Assembly (NCBI RefSeq): GCF_028858535.1 | Contig: NZ_JAPMOU010000023.1 | Location: 37,137 to 101,136 of the forward strand | Direction of reading: 5' to 3' | From: Spartinivicinus poritis | GTDB taxonomy: Bacteria > Pseudomonadota > Gammaproteobacteria > Pseudomonadales > Zooshikellaceae | DNA: 64,000 nt | Shown: in pieces, positions 18,076 to 26,569 of the stretch | Position numbering within the stretch: the stretch's first letter is position 1 | Layout: each line of letters opens with the position of its first letter | Position numbers and translations under genes: made by a program | The notes under the pieces: generated by a model | Seen by the model: only the letters and a program-made list of their open reading frames with translations | Told to the model about the DNA's origin: nothing | The model's database searches: none

Positions 18076-18123
18076 TAGACAACATCTAGCTTATTATTTA
18101 TAATGAGAATGATTATCATTATT
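18076..18123 (+). promoter_or_regulatory. Sigma-70 promoter with Fur box over the start point
   Basis: TAGACA (18076-18081), a 17-bp spacer, and a perfect TATAAT (18099-18104) make a near-consensus promoter. Immediately downstream, 18105-18123 reads GAGAATGATTATCATTATT, which matches the 19-bp Fur consensus at 16 positions. Fur bound there would cover the start site near 18111 and block transcription when iron is plentiful. The only gene directly downstream is a micro-protein. Confidence 0.85.
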
Positions 18124-18135
18124 ATGGATGCTGAA

Positions 18136-18240
18136 ATGAACAAACAGAGCTGGCAGCAGCATTGGATTGATAAATACTGGATTGCAATTACTACCGTTAT
18201 CGCTATTGCACTATGTTATGGCTTACTGGCGCTAATGTAA
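18136..18240 (+). CDS. Fur-regulated small membrane protein (34-38 aa)
   Basis: A short ORF starting MNKQSWQQHWIDKYWIAI, followed by one hydrophobic helix and ending GLLALM. An in-frame ATG at 18124 would add four residues, but it touches the Fur box and lies very close to the predicted transcript start, so the start at 18136 is preferred. It has one membrane segment with a charged, tryptophan-rich N-terminus. Its strong iron-regulated promoter argues that it is real. I do not recognise the family; roles in iron transport or iron-sparing are only guesses. Confidence 0.6.
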   Translation: MNKQSWQQHWIDKYWIAITTVIAIALCYGLLALM

Positions 18241-18295
18241 GAGGGTGTTGGGCTTGATCACCCTCACAGGGTATTGGTTGCCGGTATCGATCTTC

Positions 18296-18622
18296 TTACT
18301 TTATGGCAGAAAATGATTGCCGACTATTAGCATTAACTGCTGCATTAACACGCTCTCTAAGCTCTTTGCCTGGCTTAAAGTGGGGAACATAACGAGCAGG
18401 TATTTCAACTGGCTCGCCTGTTTTAGGGTTTCGGCCTGTCCTTGGTGCATGGTAGTTTAGTGAAAAGCTGCCAAACCCCCTAACTTCTACACGTTCTCCT
18501 TTGATTAATGCTTCTGACATCTGTTCTAGTAGCAAATTAACAGCCAGTTCAATATCTTTAGCTGTCAGCTCTGAATCTTGTTGGGCTTCGATTAGACGCT
18601 CAATCAGCTCCGATTTGGTCAT
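18296..18622 (-). CDS. ihfB: Integration host factor subunit beta
   Basis: 108 residues. It starts [14 protein letters not shown], carries [20 protein letters not shown] and [20 protein letters not shown], the two beta-arm segments of the IHF/HU family with the IHF-specific proline in the intercalating arm, and ends in a short extra tail ([10 protein letters not shown]). The beta (IhfB) call rests on ERLIEAQ and the [13 protein letters not shown] variants. IHF bends DNA and forms a heterodimer with IhfA. In most gammaproteobacteria ihfB follows rpsA; here no ribosomal gene is seen upstream, only a 500-bp spacer with a large inverted repeat. Confidence 0.92.
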   Translation of the reverse strand: MTKSELIERLIEAQQDSELTAKDIELAVNLLLEQMSEALIKGERVEVRGFGSFSLNYHAPRTGRNPKTGEPVEIPARYVPHFKPGKELRERVNAAVNANSRQSFSAIK

Positions 18623-18654
18623 CTCCCTTCTCCCCCTGTCGATGATGACTCTTC

Positions 18655-18717
18655 AGTGGTGAATCCTGAAAATAAGCGGCCTTTAGCGCTTTCTAGTTAT
18701 TTTTAGGATTCACCACT
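18655..18717. repeat. Long inverted repeat upstream of ihfB
   Basis: Two 21-bp arms (18655-18675 and 18697-18717) pair with one mismatch; the outer 13 bp (AGTGGTGAATCCT) are perfect. The loop is 21 nt. The repeat begins 33 bp before the ihfB start codon, within the expected promoter or leader. No T-run follows on either side, so it is not a simple terminator; a MITE end pair or a leader hairpin is possible. Confidence 0.65.
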
Positions 18718-19130
18718 TAGACTAGCTAAACCTTTCTTTGGAATCAACTAACATATTGATTTTCATGATAATAATGTGTTTGTTGGGTAATAAGTAAACA
18801 GATGCTGAGTAAATAGAGGCAGTCACAGGCACTAATCGACGGTTCTGCTTTGTACTTACACATAGTAAGAGTAAGCCAGTGTTTTAGAGTTCATCATGCA
18901 GGGCAAACGTCTCATCGTTGTATATGTCTTATGCTTGAGAAGTATCCTGCAGCATGGAGCAGCAGAGTAAAGTGTATTTCTTTACATTGCCATGACAAAC
19001 TAAAGGCATGTATTTATTTCAATGGTTAGTTTGTACTGTATTTAAGATTTTGGTGTAGTGATAGGCAGAAATTGTGTGTAAAGAAAAGCTGTTGCTGATA
19101 GTGGGCTTAAGTTTTGTTGGTTAAGTATAT
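18718..19130. other. Intergenic region, no gene seen
   Basis: Holds the upstream regions of the vxr-like operon. I see no convincing small ORF, operator or terminator. Confidence 0.4.
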
Positions 19131-20573
19131 ATGATGAGGCTTAGTTACCTTTTGGTGACGGTTGCTTTTGGTTTTTGTCAGCCTCGGCTGAGTCTATCCA
19201 GTGAGTTGAGTGTAAAACTTAACAACAACTGGGAACGCTTTGTACAATCACTAATCACACAACCCGCTAAAGTTACCATTACTCAACAACAGTTAAACCG
19301 ATATCCCGTTGCTTTGTTGTTGCCAGCGGCGCTTTATCCTGACTTAACCCGGTATAGCTGGCAACAAATAACAGGGTTGTATCACCTCAATCAAACTTGT
19401 GCTGAACCCAAAGACATTGAGCTGCCCATTCGTGCCAAAGCATTTGAATTAGCTTTATGCAGACAACAGTTATTGCCTGTAGATTGGTTTAAGCAGGGAG
19501 AACTTATCCACCCTGCTGGAGGAAGTTATGCTGGTCGATATTTGAAGTATGTCGTTAAATCTGGAGTAACACCGCTATCTGCAGAAGTTAAGGTAAAATT
19601 AAGCCAATTGTTTGTACTTAGCAATCCAGGTCATCCTCTTCATAAGCAATTGATGCCATTAGGTCCGGAGGGCTTAAACAGCCTTCTTAACCTACATCAG
19701 TGGTATTTGCACTCTAATGGATCGCTCTGGGTTTATAATGAAAATGGTATTAACAAATATGAAAATAAAATTTGGCAGGTAACAGCTAAAAATAATGCTA
19801 TTGATTTGGTATATAAAGCCAATACAAATATCTGTCAATTAGCGCCAGGTAATTTTTGTATACAAGAAAAGCCTGCCGTTAATTTTATCAGAATTGTTTT
19901 AGAAGGTGGTTTGATATTACTCAGTATTTTTTTACTGGTTAAACTGCTGATGAATCGATACTTGGAAGCAAAGGAGCGTGGTTTTATTTTACAGCTGCTG
20001 ACTCATGAGTTACGTACGCCAATAGCGAGTTTAGCAATGACAGTTGAACAATTTCGTGATGCATTTGATGAGTTATCACCTTCACTGCAAGATACTTTTT
20101 CTCGGTTAACATTTGACTATCAGCGTTTAAAGCAGCTGACTAATACCAGTCAGGGCTATTTAAGTGAGGGAAAAAAGTCTTTCCTCGATAGTCAACCAAT
20201 TCTATTATCTGAGTGGTTGAACTATTTATGCACTAAATATGGTGTGATGTATTCTCTTGATCAGGATAACTATTGCCATTTACCTGTCTATTGGTTAGGT
20301 ATTTGCCTGGAAAACTTAATAAGGAACGGTTTGGAGTATGGTAAGCCTCCTGTCCGTCTTTTAATCACTAACGTGAACAAATGTCTGGTTATTACCGTTC
20401 AGGACCAGGGGGATATCCCCTCGACGTATTTATTTAAATTAATTAGAAGTAATCATCAATTGCGTGGAATGGGTATAGGATTACGCTTAGTCAAACGTAT
20501 TAGTAAACAGCTGGGTGGTAAACTTAAAATTAATAAATGCCCAACCCGATTTACAATTGAGTATCCACTATGA
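19131..20573 (+). CDS. vxrA: Sensor histidine kinase, VxrA-like (DUF3404 sensor)
   Basis: 480 residues. Signal-like N-terminus, then a periplasmic sensor of about 230 residues, one membrane helix at about 253-275, a dimerisation domain with the H-box LTHELRTPIASL (phospho-His292), N-box ENLIRNGLEYG, G1 ITVQDQGD and G2 GMGIGLRLVKRIS. This architecture and the gene order kinase-regulator-DUF2861 protein match the Vibrio VxrABC (WigKR) locus, whose kinase senses cell-wall damage. The next gene overlaps by 4 nt. Kinase identity is certain; the VxrA name is based on recalled features and context. Confidence 0.82.
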   Translation: MMRLSYLLVTVAFGFCQPRLSLSSELSVKLNNNWERFVQSLITQPAKVTITQQQLNRYPVALLLPAALYPDLTRYSWQQITGLYHLNQTCAEPKDIELPIRAKAFELALCRQQLLPVDWFKQGELIHPAGGSYAGRYLKYVVKSGVTPLSAEVKVKLSQLFVLSNPGHPLHKQLMPLGPEGLNSLLNLHQWYLHSNGSLWVYNENGINKYENKIWQVTAKNNAIDLVYKANTNICQLAPGNFCIQEKPAVNFIRIVLEGGLILLSIFLLVKLLMNRYLEAKERGFILQLLTHELRTPIASLAMTVEQFRDAFDELSPSLQDTFSRLTFDYQRLKQLTNTSQGYLSEGKKSFLDSQPILLSEWLNYLCTKYGVMYSLDQDNYCHLPVYWLGICLENLIRNGLEYGKPPVRLLITNVNKCLVITVQDQGDIPSTYLFKLIRSNHQLRGMGIGLRLVKRISKQLGGKLKINKCPTRFTIEYPL

Positions 20574-21211
20574 GTATTGTATTACTGGTAGAAGATGATC
20601 TGTTGTTAGGGGAAGGTTTAGTTAAGCTATTTACCAAGTCAGGTTATCAGTGCTTTTGGGTAACAAAGGCGAGTGAGGTTGAGCAATATTGGTTAAAGGC
20701 TGATATTGTTATTCTGGATCGACAACTACCAGAAGGCGACAGTTTAAGGCTGTTGCCTCAATGGCTTTCAAACAAAGCCTTACCCGTAATTATCTTAACC
20801 GCCAAAGTTGAAGTCGATGATCGTATCGAAGGGTTAAGAACAGGGGCTCGTGATTATATGCTTAAACCATTTGAGCACCTTGAGTTATTAGCTCGGGTAC
20901 AAGCACAGTTACGGCCATTGGGCGAAAGTAGATTATATGCTAATGACCTAGTACTCAACTTAGCGACACAACAGGTGGTTTATCAAGGAATTGAGGTAAC
21001 ACTGACAATCAAAGAGTTTAAGTTACTCTCAGTATTAATACAAAAGCCAAATAGAGTGTATAGCCGAGAAGAGTTGCTTAACCAAGTATGGGGTTATCAA
21101 TCGTTTCCTACAACCCGAACAATCGATAACCATGTATTACACTTAAGACAGAAATTCCCTACCTTAGTTATTGAAACGGTAAGAGGGATCGGGTATCGAT
21201 TAAAAGTATGA
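20570..21211 (+). CDS. vxrB: OmpR-family response regulator, VxrB-like
   Basis: 213 residues. The receiver domain has VEDD at 7-10, phospho-acceptor Asp50 in VILDRQLPEGD, the Thr/Ala switch region (VIILTAK) and the conserved Lys in DYMLKPFEHLELLARV. The C-terminal winged-helix domain has LTIKEFKLLSVL, REELLNQVWGY, TRTIDNHVLHLRQK and the final ETVRGIGYRL. It overlaps both neighbours by 4 nt, so it is co-translated with the kinase. In Vibrio the orthologue controls cell-wall synthesis, type VI secretion and biofilm genes; the targets here are unknown. Confidence 0.9.
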   Translation: MSIVLLVEDDLLLGEGLVKLFTKSGYQCFWVTKASEVEQYWLKADIVILDRQLPEGDSLRLLPQWLSNKALPVIILTAKVEVDDRIEGLRTGARDYMLKPFEHLELLARVQAQLRPLGESRLYANDLVLNLATQQVVYQGIEVTLTIKEFKLLSVLIQKPNRVYSREELLNQVWGYQSFPTTRTIDNHVLHLRQKFPTLVIETVRGIGYRLKV

Positions 21212-22068
21212 AGTTGAAAAGCAATTATTTATTTACAGTTGTTTTTTTATTTTTTATAACCAGTCAGGCTAACGCGAATAATTGGTTGCAAGAAACACCA
21301 CTAAAAAAGGTCTATGTAGCATTACTAGATGAAAAGCCTATTAAGGCATGGCAACAATTGCTGCTTATACTGAAGAAGCCGTTAACGAGTGAAATAAAGA
21401 AACAATGGCCACTAGTATTTGATACAATATTACAAGAAACCAGTTGTGGACAAGCGATTCCAGTAAAAATAGATAATATTTTTGCGAGCTTTATCCGAGT
21501 AGTACTAATCAAACACTATAACCTTCAACAAGTTGAATATCATGTAAAATTAAGTTTCGAAGGGGTTGATGCTCCTTTTACTGTCAAACTCATTAATAAC
21601 CATGGAAAGCCATTAATTAATAATAAAATAGCTAAACAATCAGGTGAGTATGGCTACGCTGAAGTGGAAAGTGACTATTTTCCTCACACCTATTCTGCAG
21701 GTGTTTATGACTTGATATTGAGCAGAGGGGAGCACCGTTGGCATGTTAGCCTTATTTTACCGCCTATACCTGATCAGGATTGGATTAAAATTCGAACTCA
21801 GGCATCTGTTAAACCACAAATTGATTATACTATTCCCGCTCAAATGGCTGCTTGCCCACCATCAAAAGTAAAGCAGCAGGTGCTAGACCATCACTTTGGT
21901 CTATTGTGGCAAAATGTATTATTAAGTAATCAAGCTATAGTATGGAAAAATGATATTGTAAATGCCCATCGAGCCAGTGTCGTGGTAAATAAAAGCTTTT
22001 ATCAAGGCGATATTTTAATTGAATGGGCTCAAGGAATAGGCTTACCTATTGAACTCACAAGATTTTAA
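21208..22068 (+). CDS. vxrC: Secreted DUF2861-family protein, VxrC-like
   Basis: 286 residues with a signal peptide ending near SQANA. The mature N-terminus starts NNWLQETPLKKVYVALLDEKP; the centre has beta strands (KLSFEGVDAPFTVKLIN), and the end reads FYQGDILIEWAQGIGLP. Length, the position as third gene behind the kinase and regulator, and the pattern fit the DUF2861 proteins of the Vibrio vxr locus. It is periplasmic, of unknown activity, and might modulate the sensor. Start overlaps the regulator stop by 4 nt. Confidence 0.78.
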   Translation: MKLKSNYLFTVVFLFFITSQANANNWLQETPLKKVYVALLDEKPIKAWQQLLLILKKPLTSEIKKQWPLVFDTILQETSCGQAIPVKIDNIFASFIRVVLIKHYNLQQVEYHVKLSFEGVDAPFTVKLINNHGKPLINNKIAKQSGEYGYAEVESDYFPHTYSAGVYDLILSRGEHRWHVSLILPPIPDQDWIKIRTQASVKPQIDYTIPAQMAACPPSKVKQQVLDHHFGLLWQNVLLSNQAIVWKNDIVNAHRASVVVNKSFYQGDILIEWAQGIGLPIELTRF

Positions 22069-22118
22069 CTGTTCTTTTTACCCTCACATGACAAACTCAG
22101 CTCAAGTACTGGCTTAAA

Positions 22119-22191
22119 TATACCCGTCGCGGATCATTTTTAGGTTTTGTTATCTTCATTCCTCACCTAAAAATCCTTCGCATTGGGTATA
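22119..22191. repeat. Dispersed inverted-repeat element, copy B (short)
   Basis: Starts TATACCCGTCGCGGATCATTTTTAGG-like and ends CCTAAAAATCCTTCGCATT-GGGTATA: two 26-base imperfect inverted arms around a 20-bp centre. It lacks the internal hairpin segment of copies A and C. It ends 40 bp before the GH5 gene start; the outer end forms a TATAAT. Confidence 0.7.
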
Positions 22192-22231
22192 ATATACATA
22201 AACACCTGCTTTTTATATGAAGGAACAATAA

Positions 22232-23410
22232 ATGTATAGTATTCGAATGGTACTGGCTTGTTTTCTATTCATTGTGTCATGTATCAGCTTTGCTGCCGAC
22301 CCTATTAAGTTCTGGGAAACGACACAACATGGTGGCAATAGCTTCAATCGTTTACCACCTAGTAAAGCCTATTTTGCAGCATTAAAAGGGTATGGTGCCA
22401 GCTGGGTAAGACTTTCTTATGATAAGTGGCAAGCAGAAAAGCGTGATTTCCTGATGGGAGATGCTGACAACTATCGTGGCATTTCTCTGCAAGACTTTAC
22501 AGTTTTAGCTAATACATTGGAGCGCGCCCATCAAGCTGGAATTAAAGTAGTTATAACACCATTATCTCTGCCATTTATGCGCTGGTCTCAGAATAATGGA
22601 AACAAATTTGATGACCGACTTTGGCAGGATAAAAAGAACTGGGATGTAGCTGCGCAATTTTGGCAGGATTTAGCTAAACAACTTAAAGATAATCCAGCTG
22701 TTGTTGCATATAATATTATTAATGAACCCGCCCCTGAAAAAAAAGGAGGGCTGGCGGAGCATGCTGACCAGTCAACAATGCAAGACTGGTATAAGCAACA
22801 ACAGGGAACCTCAAGAGATTTGCGCGCTTTTTATACTAAGGTGATCCATGCTATCCGTCTGGTAGATCCTGTAACACCGATTATGGTGGATGCTGGTTGG
22901 TATGCATCAGCTGATGCATACAGCTACTGGCCTGCACCTTTGGCAGACAAACGTATTCTCTATAGCTTTCATATGTATGAGCCTTATGCTGCTACCAGTG
23001 GCCCTAACTTGAAGCGTAAAAAACCATACAGTTATCCTGGTATAGTGCCTTTTGGTGATGGTATGGAGTATTGGGGGGCCAAAAGAGTAGCTAAGTATCT
23101 TGCGTTACCAGGCCAATGGGCTGAGTTGCATGGTATCCCTGCTAATAGAATGGTGGCAGGTGAGTTTGGTTGTATTCGTAAACTGCCTGGCTGTAAGAAC
23201 TATTTAAACGATGTGCTGACTGTTCTGGATCAAAAAAAATATCACTGGGCATTCTATAGCTTCAGGGAAGATAACTGGGATGCAATGGACTATGAATTGG
23301 GGACAGCAAAGGTTCATTGGAAATATTGGGATGCTATGGAAAAAGGTGAACCTGATCCAATTAAACGAGAACTTACGCCTTTGTTTGATGTTATACGTAT
23401 GAGGCTATAG
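22232..23410 (+). CDS. Secreted glycoside hydrolase family 5 enzyme (cellulase-like)
   Basis: 392 residues. The signal peptide ends CISFA-ADP. The body is a TIM barrel of the GH5 type: the first strand has YGASWVRLSYDKW, the fourth ends in YNIINEPAP, where Glu165 is the acid/base, and the seventh has MVAGEFGC with Glu311 as probable nucleophile. His and Tyr in YSFHMYEP fit the conserved site. It probably cleaves beta-glucans or beta-mannans outside the cytoplasm; subfamily unknown. It stands alone behind repeat copy B and is followed by a hairpin that may terminate it. Confidence 0.85.
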   Translation: MYSIRMVLACFLFIVSCISFAADPIKFWETTQHGGNSFNRLPPSKAYFAALKGYGASWVRLSYDKWQAEKRDFLMGDADNYRGISLQDFTVLANTLERAHQAGIKVVITPLSLPFMRWSQNNGNKFDDRLWQDKKNWDVAAQFWQDLAKQLKDNPAVVAYNIINEPAPEKKGGLAEHADQSTMQDWYKQQQGTSRDLRAFYTKVIHAIRLVDPVTPIMVDAGWYASADAYSYWPAPLADKRILYSFHMYEPYAATSGPNLKRKKPYSYPGIVPFGDGMEYWGAKRVAKYLALPGQWAELHGIPANRMVAGEFGCIRKLPGCKNYLNDVLTVLDQKKYHWAFYSFREDNWDAMDYELGTAKVHWKYWDAMEKGEPDPIKRELTPLFDVIRMRL

Positions 23411-23451
23411 AGCTTCTTAACACTACTTGAATCCCCACTCTCAGTTCAAAT

Positions 23452-23479
23452 AGGCGTTGAAATAACGCCTTTCAGTTTC
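23452..23479 (+). terminator. Probable terminator after the GH5 gene
   Basis: AGGCGTT pairs with AACGCCT around a 5-nt loop, followed by a broken T-rich tail (TTCAGTTT), 42 bp past the stop. The remaining spacer to 23878 contains a further hairpin, GTTACAC/GTGTAAC at 23508-23523, and no gene. Confidence 0.5.
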
Positions 23480-23878
23480 GCAACGCTTGATACTATAAGC
23501 GTGGTAAGTTACACTCGTGTAACGCTATAACTAACACCTGCTTATTCAGTCCATAAGCACTCAATGGTATGAGCAGCTAGTTTTAGCTTTTAATATTGTC
23601 AAAATGAATCATAGTTGGCTGTTATAAAATGTACGTATTTTTTTGATCATCAATAACTGTAAATAAAACGCTGGTTTAGCTCGTCTGATAATCAAGCTTT
23701 GGTATTCATGCTAGGTTTTGGACAACAGAAATGCTTTAGCTTCATCTTAGCTCGCGTTGTATTGGCTTGAGGTGAGAGTCATACATATTTGCTAAAACCA
23801 GAATTAATGTAGCTTGACAATTCTTTTGTATAAAGGTTGTCAGTTGTTGCCTTCAGTTATTTTAGGTGTTCAAATAAT

Positions 23879-24472
23879 ATGAGTACAGATACTGTCGTTT
23901 CATATATATTTTTATGTGTTATCTCTGCAGCTACTCCAGGACCTGGCACTTTGGCAGTGGTCGCACAGAGCATTCAAAATGGATTTCGACATACTCTTCC
24001 ATTAATAGTAGGTATTCAACTTGGTTTGCTTTCTGTCGCTATTGCGGCAATCAGTGGGCTTGCAGTTGTTTTTAAAGCTTCAACAACCTTGTATTATCTC
24101 GTTCAATATGCAGGATTGAGTTATCTTGGTTACCTTGGGGTTATGTCTTTAATGGCTTCATATAATAATTATAAAATTAATGAGTCAGCACTGAGTAACT
24201 TTTCATTTAAACAAGGTGTGATTATCAGTAGTTTCAACCCGAAAACACTACTATTTTTTTCATCATTTTTTCCTATGTTTATTGATGTGAAAAGTGACTA
24301 CTTGATACAAGCACTATGGCTAGTGGTTATTTTGCTATTATCAACACTGTTAGTACACTTGTTTTACTCGTTGATCATGGAGAAAATATCATGGGTGCTT
24401 TTTAAGTACTCAAGATTATTTCATTTTGTTGTAGGTATTTCTTTTATTACTATAGCCATAACTATGGTTTAA
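23879..24472 (+). CDS. LysE-family amino-acid exporter
   Basis: About 197 residues from the ATG at 23879 (AGGTG-like site upstream; an earlier TTG in frame is less likely). Six membrane segments. The family signature appears near the start as SAATPGPGTLAVVAQSIQNG, the LysE/RhtB first-helix motif; FNPKTLLFFSSFFPMF matches the second conserved segment. It probably exports an amino acid or small metabolite across the inner membrane. A single gene ended by a perfect 17-bp hairpin. Confidence 0.87.
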   Translation: MSTDTVVSYIFLCVISAATPGPGTLAVVAQSIQNGFRHTLPLIVGIQLGLLSVAIAAISGLAVVFKASTTLYYLVQYAGLSYLGYLGVMSLMASYNNYKINESALSNFSFKQGVIISSFNPKTLLFFSSFFPMFIDVKSDYLIQALWLVVILLLSTLLVHLFYSLIMEKISWVLFKYSRLFHFVVGISFITIAITMV

Positions 24473-24492
24473 ATAGACTTGATTATAGTTAA

Positions 24493-24530
24493 AATTAGGT
24501 ACTGAATAATTTTTTATTCAGTACCTAATT
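24493..24530. terminator. Bidirectional terminator between convergent genes
   Basis: A perfect 17-bp stem (arms 24493-24509 and 24514-24530) with a TTTT loop. Its A/T-rich outer parts allow it to work for the exporter gene from the left and the methyltransferase-like gene from the right. Confidence 0.75.
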
Positions 24531-24551
24531 AGGTTCTCTAGAAAATTGTCA

Positions 24552-25190
24552 TTACATCACACGTTGAAAAACATACAAAGAAGCTTTGTTTGTGTAGCTT
24601 AAGCCTTTACCCACTTTATATAAATATTCCTTGGTAATAGCAATGTCTTGCTTGGGAATAAAGTATTTGTCTAAATCATTGAAAGATAGCTTATATTTTC
24701 CGTTTGACTCACGAATAGTCGCTACCAGCTTGTAGTCATTATCAATTGATGCTAACCCAGCATCACCATGGCTATCATTTGCCAGTAAATATCCCCCAAC
24801 CTTTAAGTATTGTTTGCAGCAACTAGAAATAAAACCAGCATATTGTGAAATTAAAAGGTCAAAAAGACCCAGCAGTTCTTTTATGGGATTATTATAATCT
24901 CTTCCATAAAATGTGATATTGGGTATAGTATCATACTCCTTTCTGCTGTTAATAAGATTAATAATCCGATCATTATCTTTAAAAAACTTGATGGCATTTT
25001 TATCAGCATCAATGAAAACTACCTGTGGATAGACAAATGCTGGTGATATTTGTACATAGCTGCCAGGGTATACAGCATTAACTATCGAAAATTCCTGCTT
25101 TAATAATTGAAATAAGTCAACTTGTTCATTTTCTCTGTCCATGTAGTAGGTTTTATAAAGATGAATAATGTCTTTTTTTCTTATTGCCAT
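24552..25190 (-). CDS. Protein with methyltransferase-like fold, unknown function
   Basis: 212 residues, cytoplasmic, Lys-rich. The pattern YPGSYVQISPAFVYPQVVFIDADKNAIKFF resembles a glycine loop followed by the acidic end of strand 2 in class I SAM methyltransferases. FDLLISQYAGFISSCCKQ then YLKVGGYLLANDSHGD resembles strands 4 and 5. The classical GxGxG loop is missing, so enzymatic activity is doubtful. It is a single gene facing the exporter. I do not recognise a named family. Confidence 0.55.
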   Translation of the reverse strand: MAIRKKDIIHLYKTYYMDRENEQVDLFQLLKQEFSIVNAVYPGSYVQISPAFVYPQVVFIDADKNAIKFFKDNDRIINLINSRKEYDTIPNITFYGRDYNNPIKELLGLFDLLISQYAGFISSCCKQYLKVGGYLLANDSHGDAGLASIDNDYKLVATIRESNGKYKLSFNDLDKYFIPKQDIAITKEYLYKVGKGLSYTNKASLYVFQRVM

Positions 25191-25303
25191 AGGAGCCTAT
25201 GTGAATCTGTAAATTGTTTGCTAGCCTGTAATGATACGTTATTGTAACATTACAGGTAGGTAACTTTAGCAGCTATAAGGGAATATACTTACTACATTAT
25301 TAT

Positions 25304-25804
25304 ATGGGATATAAGCAATCAGTGTTAAACATGAGAGACTATATTGATTTAACCCTTCTTACTCTAGAAGGTATATCCAAAACAGCAGGTAGGCCTATTG
25401 ATGAACAAGCCTACCTTGAATCAATTGAAATAGCGATGAACCATGGCTTGCTATTCGAGGTTCGTCGAAATGGTATTTTATTAAGCTATGCAACGCTTAA
25501 AGATATGGGTAGTGGTACTTGGTTCATTCTTATGTTTGTTACTCACCCATATCACAGAACTAAACAAGTTTTTGGCGAACTATTTTCAAAAATTATCGCT
25601 CACCTAGAAACAGTCAAAGCCTGTAAATTAGTGAGTAATGTATTGAAAGTGAACAAGCTATCTCTGGCATTTCATAGGAAGCTAGGGTTTACTATTACAA
25701 GAGAAGCTGATATCGGTTTTGAGTTTACAATGGACCTTGATAGCCCAAATGCTCAGCATTGGAAACAATGGAGTAAGCAATTCTACAATGAAATAAACGC
25801 TTGA
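25304..25804 (+). CDS. GNAT-like acetyltransferase
   Basis: 166 residues with GNAT features: a beta pair (NGILLSYATLKDMGSG, FILMFVTHPYHRTKQVFGELFSKII), where the THPYHRTKQVFGEL segment corresponds to motif A (the acetyl-CoA loop), and LSLAFHRKLGFTITRE, the typical last helix and strand. The start could also be the ATG at 25331; neither has a clear ribosome site. The substrate is unknown. Confidence 0.65.
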   Translation: MGYKQSVLNMRDYIDLTLLTLEGISKTAGRPIDEQAYLESIEIAMNHGLLFEVRRNGILLSYATLKDMGSGTWFILMFVTHPYHRTKQVFGELFSKIIAHLETVKACKLVSNVLKVNKLSLAFHRKLGFTITREADIGFEFTMDLDSPNAQHWKQWSKQFYNEINA

Positions 25805-25908
25805 AGTGATTTTCTTAGGGCAGACAGGCCTTAAGCCAATAGGTAGTTTCGGTATTGCTGGCTGTATAGGTATAGACTTAATTATGGGAGTCAATGAGGT
25901 CTTTTAAA

Positions 25909-26289
25909 ATGCAAAACAACCAGCTAGAACAGTATAAAATTGCGTGGAGTATTATCTCTGAATTGTTCCTAGACAATCAACTTAGAGTTTTAGACCTAAA
26001 ACATATAGCAAATGAATTGTTTAAAACTTCTTTTACTGAAAAGGAGCTAAATGAGATGTATTATTACGATGTTGCACCTATTTGCTTTATGAATTTACAA
26101 AATGTAGCTGGTGAATGGGAAGGATTTGACAAAGAATGGCTATTTTCTGAGATTCAAAAAAACAGAAATAAAAACCAAATAATATTTCGGTTAAAATGTA
26201 AACTGATGCGAAAGTTATATAGCCCACTGACTTTAGAGCAATGGGCAAAAGTCCTTGAAAAACTTAGAGAGTTAAGAGGGGCAGGGTAG
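25909..26289 (+). CDS. Small cytoplasmic protein of unknown function (DUF7079-like)
   Basis: 126 residues from the ATG at 25909, which has GAGG 9 nt upstream; an ATG at 25894 would add five residues. The pattern WSIISELFLDNQLRVLD, IANELFKTSFTEKELNEM, VAPICFMNLQNVAGEWEGF and FDKEWLFSEI resembles a family of small acidic proteins found scattered in Proteobacteria, recalled as DUF7079. There is no signal peptide. Function unknown; such genes often sit in accessory regions beside acetyltransferase genes, as here. Confidence 0.55.
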   Translation: MQNNQLEQYKIAWSIISELFLDNQLRVLDLKHIANELFKTSFTEKELNEMYYYDVAPICFMNLQNVAGEWEGFDKEWLFSEIQKNRNKNQIIFRLKCKLMRKLYSPLTLEQWAKVLEKLRELRGAG

Positions 26290-26365
26290 TTTAGGAGGCA
26301 AATTTAGGTTTCATTGCGATTCTCAGTAAAACAGCCCTATGGTAGTGTATAGGTTATACAAATAC

Positions 26366-26543
26366 ATGAAAACTATTTTCATTAAACTCTTTCTTTTTTA
26401 TTGGTAATGGAGAGCATTACTTTATAGGTAATCCGCCATACATGCCTACCTTATGGGATGTATGGATTGGAATCTATGTGTTGTGTGGTTTTATGGCATT
26501 AATGTTTATAATAGGTATATGTAGAGGAAGGAAACTTACCTAA
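26366..26543 (+). pseudogene. Possible frameshifted small membrane-protein gene
   Basis: An ATG at 26366 reads MKTIFIKLFLFYW and stops. In another frame, 26442-26543 encodes MPTLWDVWIGIYVLC, a hydrophobic stretch and a basic end (CRGRKLT). One indel would join them into one small protein. It may be a broken gene, or the 33-aa piece alone may be a micro-protein. Weak evidence. Confidence 0.3.
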
Positions 26544-26569
26544 CAAAGAGATGCCTGATAAGCTTAATA

